A stretch of DNA of 39,812 nt from contig DAHXOO010000016.1 in NCBI GenBank assembly GCA_027364845.1, forward strand, positions 15,464 through 55,275, written 5' to 3'. Below are positions 35,032 to 39,812 of the stretch, in pieces. This DNA is from Pseudomonadota bacterium (GTDB taxonomy: Bacteria > Pseudomonadota > Gammaproteobacteria > Acidiferrobacterales > UBA6901). Below the pieces are notes generated by a model that saw nothing but the letters and a program-made list of their open reading frames with translations, had not been told where the DNA came from and did no database searches. How positions within the stretch are numbered: position 1 is the first letter of the stretch; every line of letters begins with the position of its first letter. The position numbers and the translations under genes were made by a program.

Positions 35032-36101
35032 CGATCGGCACTCTCAGAAAAATCATCATCATCGTTGTGCGCGCCCGCCATACAGATCTTGATGCGGCGC
35101 GCCCAGGTGCGCGCTGCCTCCGGCGCCAGCACCCGTCCCAGGCGCTCCTCCAGGACCGCGGCCTGGACCGGACAGCCGATACTGCCCTCAAGGGCCGCCG
35201 CCACATCCGGGTCGTGCGCGCTGATCCGGGCAATACTGCCGTCCCTGAGCAACACCCGCAACCAGGTCACCCCTTCTTGCCATTCCGCCAGGTACGTCGT
35301 GGCATTGAGCTTGATTCCGTTTGGAATGCGCCGATGGCTGATCTCCACGTCCTCTTCGCCTGCTTCCAGACGCAGCTCGTCTTCGGCCGCGCGCATGGCG
35401 CAGCGTTCGTCTGCCGATGGCACGTCGGTACGCAAGTCCCAGCCAAGCGTGGCGGCAACCGAAGCATGCAGAGCCCCGACCAGGGCTGCATCCGCGGGAA
35501 CCGCAGCGAGCCGCGCCCAGCAGGTAAATGCCGCGGGCAGCGCCTCGTGCAACCATGCACGGAATCCCGGAGACGGCACATGCACCAGACGACAAAACAG
35601 CTCATCCGGAAACCGCAGGACGAAGCTGCTGCCGAACACCATGCAGGACCCCAGCGTCGCAGCGCCACTGCCGGCGATCTTGCTGTCCGCCACCCACAGG
35701 TCGGCGCGTCCGACTGGGCGGGCGCTGATGCCGAAGGACTGGAAGGTCCGGGCCAGAGGCCCAAGACAATACTCGAAGATGCGTGCTGGGCGGGCGGCGG
35801 CAAGCGTCAGCGGAAGAACGAAAAACACGCAACGCTGGTCACCGTCCACCAGCACCGTGCCGCCCCCCAAAGATCGACGCACGACGCTCACTCCCGCCCG
35901 GGCGCAAGCATCCAGGTCGAGTTCGGCGCGTGCCGACTGCGACTGGCCGATGCACAGATGAGGCGCGGCACTGCGCGCCCACGCCAGGACCGGTTGCGCC
36001 CGCTCGTCCTGGGCCACGGCTAGCCCATGATAGGCCGCATGCAAGGCGTCCGGAGAAAGCGTGCCGAGGTCGAGAAAACGCGCCTGCACCAGACCCGGCA
36101 C
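35013..36101 (-). CDS. Lipoate–protein ligase A family protein
   Basis: About 362 residues from GTG 36101. It has the BPL/LplA catalytic fold. RRSLGGGTVLVDGDQ matches the RRxSGGGxVxHD motif (the His of canonical LplA is Asp/Gly-shifted here), GRADLWVADSKIAGSGA contains the catalytic Lys, and the C-terminal part ~290-340 resembles an accessory domain. It attaches lipoate or a related acyl to carrier proteins. In sulfur-oxidising bacteria a special lipoate machinery serves the sHdr pathway; no such genes are visible here, so that link is only possible. The start is uncertain: GTG 36089 is also open. Confidence 0.82.
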   Translation of the reverse strand: MPGLVQARFLDLGTLSPDALHAAYHGLAVAQDERAQPVLAWARSAAPHLCIGQSQSARAELDLDACARAGVSVVRRSLGGGTVLVDGDQRCVFFVLPLTLAAARPARIFEYCLGPLARTFQSFGISARPVGRADLWVADSKIAGSGAATLGSCMVFGSSFVLRFPDELFCRLVHVPSPGFRAWLHEALPAAFTCWARLAAVPADAALVGALHASVAATLGWDLRTDVPSADERCAMRAAEDELRLEAGEEDVEISHRRIPNGIKLNATTYLAEWQEGVTWLRVLLRDGSIARISAHDPDVAAALEGSIGCPVQAAVLEERLGRVLAPEAARTWARRIKICMAGAHNDDDDFSESADRWPNRP

Positions 36102-36120
36102 CCGTTCTGCAGGCGGCAAT

Positions 36121-36522
36121 CTAGCCGTCCCGATCCGGTTCTTCAGGCTCGGGGTGGTAAAACTTGCCGAAATAGAATTCGCGCCGGTCGAGGTCCTGGC
36201 ACAACGCGGCACGGTCGCGCACGCCCTGTTCGATGATCTCCGCCAAGTACTGTGCCTGCTCGGCGTCCAGAATGAAGATATGCCCGATCAGGTCTTCGTC
36301 GAAATTGAGGAAGTGGGCGGAGAACGGATCAGGATGATCGAGGTAGACGAGGAAAGACTTCGTGTCCGGATCTTCCGTGTCCAGCGGCATCATGACCGCT
36401 TTGCCCAGCCAGGCAAGTCTTGCTGCCTGGTTGAACTGGCGGATATCGAGCTTCTTGCCCTTCTTGTACTTGTTGAGCTCGTTGCGGATCTGACCGACGT
36501 CGGTAACTTTGATATTTTTCAT
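36121..36522 (-). CDS. Hypothetical protein
   Basis: 133 residues from ATG 36522 (MKNIKVTDVGQ); an upstream ATG 36546 is possible. Soluble, mixed alpha/beta: IRNELNKYKKGKKLDIRQFNQAARLAWLGKAVMMPLD, then FLVYLDHPDPFSAHFLNFDEDLIGHIFILDAEQAQYLAEIIEQGVRD, and a C-terminal FYFGKFYHPEPEEPDRDG. I recognise no domain. It is 19 bases upstream of the lipoate-ligase gene on the same strand, so probably the first gene of that operon. Confidence 0.65.
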   Translation of the reverse strand: MKNIKVTDVGQIRNELNKYKKGKKLDIRQFNQAARLAWLGKAVMMPLDTEDPDTKSFLVYLDHPDPFSAHFLNFDEDLIGHIFILDAEQAQYLAEIIEQGVRDRAALCQDLDRREFYFGKFYHPEPEEPDRDG

Positions 36523-36546
36523 GTGCGAAGTCCCATGTTCAAACAC

Positions 36547-37050
36547 CGCAACCCCGCCACCCGCTAGGTTGGAGGGGCGTCAGTTCTGTGTGTCGCTCGC
36601 ATCAAGCGGAAAATCCCGTAGCCCGACGCGGTTTTCTACACCGCGTGACCCACCACTCTGCCGGTAGATTGACCAAAGCTGCCGAGGACGCCATCACGGG
36701 GTTGGCACGCTCCTCTCCGAGGAAGGAGCACCGTGCAGCGCCACGCACGGCCTCTGCGCGAATTCGCTTCGGCACGTGGTGGTAGCAACCTGCACTGCTT
36801 CCAACGCGGACAATTCCCGACTGGGTCAAGCGGTGCCAGGGTGGCGCGACATCCCGCGGCCCGTACCCGCGGCAGAAACTCACATATCATCAATATTATA
36901 CGACGAATAATTGACAAATACGTCAATTACGGTGCCCACCGAAAAGGCCACGCCGCGATCGGCAGATTGCTGCGCTTATCCATGCGCGGTCCGATCGCAA
37001 GCGCAGTATCGGGTCGGCACCCAGCACAGGCGTGACTAACAGCCCAGCGG
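36547..37050. other. Intergenic stretch without a gene
   Basis: About 500 bases. It contains a hairpin ACGCGGT-TTTCTAC-ACCGCGT (36626-36646) and the isolated inverted repeat at 36908-36929. No coding region with support. Confidence 0.4.
36908..36929. repeat. Perfect 8-bp inverted repeat, AT-rich
   Basis: TAATTGAC-AAATAC-GTCAATTA, two perfect 8-base arms with a 6-base centre, containing TTGAC on both strands. It resembles the TA operators elsewhere in the window, but the nearest gene start is 360 bases away. Confidence 0.45.
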
Positions 37051-38001
37051 TTACTGCTGGGTCTGGTCCTGATTCGCAGCCGGCCTGGCCACGTCGGTCA
37101 GTGAGTCCAGGATCGCGCCAGGCGCACTCATTATGTTAGTGAACCCGTGATCACCGATCATGCGGGTATCGGGGAAAAACACCGCGATACGATAACGCGC
37201 GGGCAGCGCGATCGCCTTATTACCCTGCACCATCATCTCGTATGGAAGAAAGGCAGTGGCGCGGTTGGGACCGAAGTCGATAACGTTCATGATCTTCTTG
37301 TCGGTGTTTTTCGAATCCGAATTAGGATGAGCACCCTTATTAATACCCACTCCGAAAACGGTCACCTGTTTTCCGGGAAGGTCGATGCGGAAAACCTTGA
37401 CGGTGCCACCAGCGTGGGCAGCGAGGTTGCGCTCGACGGTGGCGACTCCGACAGCATAACTGGGATAGGTGGCGAGCAAATCCACGTCCTTGAAATACGG
37501 CATGCCCATCATATAATGGTATTCGCCGGGTCCGAGGGACTTGGTATCGATACCCTTCCTTGAGCCATAGGCGAACTGGTCACCCAGCGCCGACGTGAGT
37601 TCGGCCGCAATCTCTTTGAGCCTGCCGAGGCCATAGGCCACACCCATATAGGCGGGATTCACGTAGGAAACCTGGTATTTTCCATCCACATCAGTGACGG
37701 CCACGTGTTCGGCCACGCCGAACCCGCCATTCTTGACCCGGGCGGCCGCTGTCCTGAGTTCCCGGTTGGTCACGATGATCACCGTAGCCGAAGGATAAGG
37801 TGAATAGCTGCCTGAGAGATCAAAACCCTGGGACGCTAGCTGCAACTCCACGAGATTCGTGATGTCGAGCATGCTCATCCCGTCGGGGGGCGGATTGCCC
37901 ATGATGTATGGCTTGAGCCGATCCGCCCGCACGGGCATAGTGGCCGCAAGTCCTAGCAACATCGCGCACAGAACCCACTGAAAAAGCTTATTTTTTTTCA
38001 T
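37051..38001 (-). CDS. Exported protein of unknown function
   Basis: 316 residues from ATG 38001, decided by GGAGGAG just upstream; an in-frame extension to 38298 is not needed. The signal peptide is MKKNKLFQWVLCAMLLGLAATMPVRA. The mature part has ELQLASQGFDLSGSYSPYPSATVIIVTNRELR and YHYMMGMPYFKDVDLLATYPSYAVGVATVERNL, faintly DUF302-like, and GPGEYHYM. The family cannot be named. It is rich in Tyr/Met at the centre (MMGMPYF), perhaps metal- or sulfur-related. It stands alone on the minus strand. Confidence 0.75.
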   Translation of the reverse strand: MKKNKLFQWVLCAMLLGLAATMPVRADRLKPYIMGNPPPDGMSMLDITNLVELQLASQGFDLSGSYSPYPSATVIIVTNRELRTAAARVKNGGFGVAEHVAVTDVDGKYQVSYVNPAYMGVAYGLGRLKEIAAELTSALGDQFAYGSRKGIDTKSLGPGEYHYMMGMPYFKDVDLLATYPSYAVGVATVERNLAAHAGGTVKVFRIDLPGKQVTVFGVGINKGAHPNSDSKNTDKKIMNVIDFGPNRATAFLPYEMMVQGNKAIALPARYRIAVFFPDTRMIGDHGFTNIMSAPGAILDSLTDVARPAANQDQTQQ

Positions 38002-38647
38002 ATTTTCTCCTCCGAAATACCGCATATCGGGTGTTGATCTGGGCGTGGTGGCGCCTAAATCGGGTTGCATCCTGTCTCGGCACTGCTCCCTCCGGAACAT
38101 CCAGGCCAGGGCGCGCAAAGCCTGACATCCTTCAGGTCGGGATTCAATATCACCACGTAGGACCATTTGAACTGGATTCTGTGGATCGGCGCCGGACACT
38201 ACGAACCGAAAAACCATAAGATCTGTATGTGAAAAATGGCCCGGTACCGGCCAGCGGGCGCGTCGGATCGCGCCGTGACCATTAAAAACGCGCATCATCC
38301 CCCGCTTGACCGATACGCAACCGGTACCCTCACCGAACGTTTATAACCGAACGTTTATAATGAAGAGCCAACCTGACCTTGAGCGACCGATCAATCTCAG
38401 TTCAGACCATTGCTTATTATTTAGGGTCTTGTTGTGACAATCTGAACTGCGGCCGGCCATGAAAAAAATCTCCATTCCGAACGCCGGGAATTTTATTGGC
38501 AATGCCAAGAGCGATTCGACATCGGTCGCATTGCCAGCAAAACAGTAGTTGTGAACGAATTCTTCATGGCACGACTGCCTGTAGGGACCAGACAACGACA
38601 TGTCCTGCCCCATTAGACAACCGACGTGCGCATCCTTACCCGATGTA
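38002..38647. other. Intergenic region with tandem repeat
   Basis: About 650 bases upstream of the exported-protein gene. It contains its promoter and a 14-base tandem repeat. Open frames in it, including one on the minus strand at 38341-38898, have no homology and overlap the AbrB gene. Confidence 0.4.
38333..38360. repeat. Two tandem copies of a 14-base sequence
   Basis: CCGAACGTTTATAA occurs twice in a row (38333-38346, 38347-38360). Each contains AACGTT and TTATAA palindromes. It could be a regulatory site or a polymerase-slippage repeat. Confidence 0.5.
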
Positions 38648-38659
38648 AGGAATATTCCT
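38648..38659 (+). promoter_or_regulatory. Palindrome upstream of orphan AbrB gene
   Basis: AGGAATATTCCT, a perfect 12-base palindrome 17 bases before ATG 38677. A possible operator for the AbrB-type protein. Confidence 0.4.
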
Positions 38660-38676
38660 ACATATGGATATGCGCC

Positions 38677-39045
38677 ATGTCGGACGCCCGGTTGAGTTCC
38701 AAAGGACAAATCGCGATCCCGCGCGATATTCACGAACGGTTGAAGCTCAAGCTTGGGGATAAGCTGCGGTTTCGGATTGCCGATGATGGCCAGGTGGTCG
38801 TCAAGGCCGCCAGGTATCACATCGGAGAGCGGTACCGCCTGCTGCGCCGAAAAGGCCAGAAACCCGTATCGGTCGAGACGACGGACGAGGCAATTCACCG
38901 CCCTTCAAGGCTTCATAAAGTTCAATATTTGCTGGTTTATGCGTCCTCCGGCTGGCACTGGCCCCTACACCCTGCCTGCCGGACAACGGCCAGCATCGGC
39001 CTGCGCCAGTGCACTGCCAAAAAGAAACTCGGCACGCGTCAATAG
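38677..39045 (+). CDS. Orphan AbrB-type antitoxin with abnormal tail
   Basis: About 122 residues from ATG 38677. Residues 1-45 form a SpoVT-AbrB domain: LSSKGQIAIPRDIHERLKLKLGDKLRFRIADDGQVVVKAARY. Then LLRRKGQKPVSVETTDEAIH matches the usual C-terminal region of VapB-like antitoxins (RGMLKRPGQKPVSVEAMDEAI). After DEAIH the family normally ends within a few residues; here about 50 unrelated residues follow, which suggests a lost stop by truncation or mutation. No PIN toxin gene is downstream. It may be an orphan or a pseudogene. Confidence 0.6.
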   Translation: MSDARLSSKGQIAIPRDIHERLKLKLGDKLRFRIADDGQVVVKAARYHIGERYRLLRRKGQKPVSVETTDEAIHRPSRLHKVQYLLVYASSGWHWPLHPACRTTASIGLRQCTAKKKLGTRQ

Positions 39046-39086
39046 AGTGAGAGTGGCAAATCGCGCACGCCGCCCTTGGCCGCGAC

Positions 39087-39812
39087 TTACTTCCGGTGCA
39101 TGCTGACGCCCGGATTTTCCGGGAGCATATCAGGGCTGCCTTCGATGCGTTTTTTGACCATCGCGATACCGATGTCGGCGACCCGGATGGTGCTCCGGGC
39201 CGTTTCCAACTTGTTGGTCGCGTCTGCGATGCGGATCTGCAATTGCTGCCGCTTTAGCGAATCCTGCTCGGAAGATTGCTCGGCCGTCAGCTTGTCGATC
39301 AGTTGCTGTGAACTAGCGGCGCGCCTCTGCGCGGCCAGGCGCTCGGCGTGCAGCTTGCGGTACTCCGGATCGCGCGCCACCGCTTCCGACACAACCTCCT
39401 CCGCCGCCGGCGCGTGCACTGTGGGAGGAACCATCGGCGTTGCGCAGCCGCGTTTGTCGAACTGGCAATTACTCTGATCCTTTGCCGACTCAATCGCGTT
39501 TGGGTTGGTCGCAAGTGTATGGGCTGCACCGACGCTCGAGCTGGCAGCATTTCTCAGTTGCATGAAGGCCGCCTGCTGTTGCTGCAGAGTCTGAATCTGC
39601 GCCAAAGTCGAGTTGTATTGCGCCTGCAGGTCCTGCGCCTGAACCTCGTCCGCATGCGCGCGCTGCTCCAGCTGCAGGACCTGGCTGCCCAGGTTCTGCT
39701 GTTCGCTCAGCACCTGGGTACGCCAGGAATAGCAGTTGCCGAAATTCACGGGTCTGCCCGCACAGTTGCTGTTGTACGCGTTCGAGTCGTTTTGATACTT
39801 CTGCTGCAAACC
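39087..39812 (-). CDS. Coiled-coil protein, 5' end beyond window
   Basis: Open to the end of the window; at least 241 residues. The visible sequence is Gln/Ala/Leu-rich with long coiled-coil stretches (LQAQYNSTLAQIQTLQQQQAAF, KLTAEQSSEQDSLKRQQLQIRIADATNKLETARST) and a central proline/alanine linker (VPPTVHAPAAEE). Cys occur at CAGRPVNFGNCYSW and SNCQFDKRGC, which suggests disulfides and export, but the signal peptide would lie outside. No domain is recognised. Confidence 0.65.
   Translation of the reverse strand, partial: GLQQKYQNDSNAYNSNCAGRPVNFGNCYSWRTQVLSEQQNLGSQVLQLEQRAHADEVQAQDLQAQYNSTLAQIQTLQQQQAAFMQLRNAASSSVGAAHTLATNPNAIESAKDQSNCQFDKRGCATPMVPPTVHAPAAEEVVSEAVARDPEYRKLHAERLAAQRRAASSQQLIDKLTAEQSSEQDSLKRQQLQIRIADATNKLETARSTIRVADIGIAMVKKRIEGSPDMLPENPGVSMHRK

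Noticed and set aside
38341-38898. Minus-strand 185-codon open frame
   Set aside because: Lies antisense to a recognisable AbrB domain; no homology, no ribosome-binding site.
1-39812. CRISPR array or tRNA/rRNA genes
   Set aside because: No regularly spaced repeats of 20-40 bases and no rRNA or cloverleaf sequence seen on either strand.

Overview
The window looks like part of a chromosome of a GC-rich gammaproteobacterium. The evidence is the dapA–bamC gene order, a large single-chain PurL, a di-haem c4-like cytochrome, PilT-type ATPases and proteobacterial toxin–antitoxin (TA) families. A chemolithotroph is possible (c4-type cytochrome, lipoate ligase, YVTN protein), but nothing here proves it. 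No rRNA, tRNA or CRISPR array was recognised.

The first 19 kb are mostly ordinary housekeeping and accessory genes. They run: the 3' part of a YVTN beta-propeller gene; a KimA-like APC transporter with a divergent receiver-domain protein; a cold-shock protein with a strong terminator hairpin; a DUF1614 membrane protein; a lytic transglycosylase; a thioredoxin; and an XRE regulator. A minus-strand block follows, transcribed dapA > bamC > MBL hydrolase > purL. Opposite it lie a c4-like cytochrome, a GalT/HIT-type nucleotidyltransferase, a Bcp-type peroxiredoxin and a PIN–PhoH ATPase.

From about 19.2 kb the window becomes a patchwork. It has four intact TA-type modules: brnTA, a Phd-type antitoxin with a PIN toxin, mazEF-like, and MNT/HEPN. 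It also has an orphan AbrB-type antitoxin, a broken RelE/HigB-like toxin, a frameshifted ORF6N gene and gene fragments. A decayed integrase-type transposase is split in two, and brnTA sits in the gap between its halves. Each TA module has its own conspicuous palindromic or periodic repeat at its promoter. Between the modules lie ordinary genes: a LysR regulator beside a glutamine-amidotransferase-like protein that has lost its catalytic residues, a TM2 protein, and a compact minus-strand run (unknown, histone-deacetylase-like, aldo/keto reductase, PilT-like).

At 31.3–34.4 kb a small unknown gene and a DUF2892 membrane gene flank the MNT/HEPN pair. Between them is a chimeric pseudogene built from the 5' part of the DUF2892 locus and the 3' part of the unknown gene. 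A hairpin-rich block lies next to it and may be a structured RNA or a dispersed repeat. The right end carries a divergent receiver gene overlapping a lipoate-ligase-family gene, an unknown gene, an exported protein of unknown function, the orphan AbrB gene, and a coiled-coil exported-type protein cut by the window edge.

The strongest candidates for something new are the TA-rich patchwork with its diverse operators, the chimeric duplication, the hairpin-rich block and the pseudo-amidotransferase. No single complete new system is proved by sequence reading alone.
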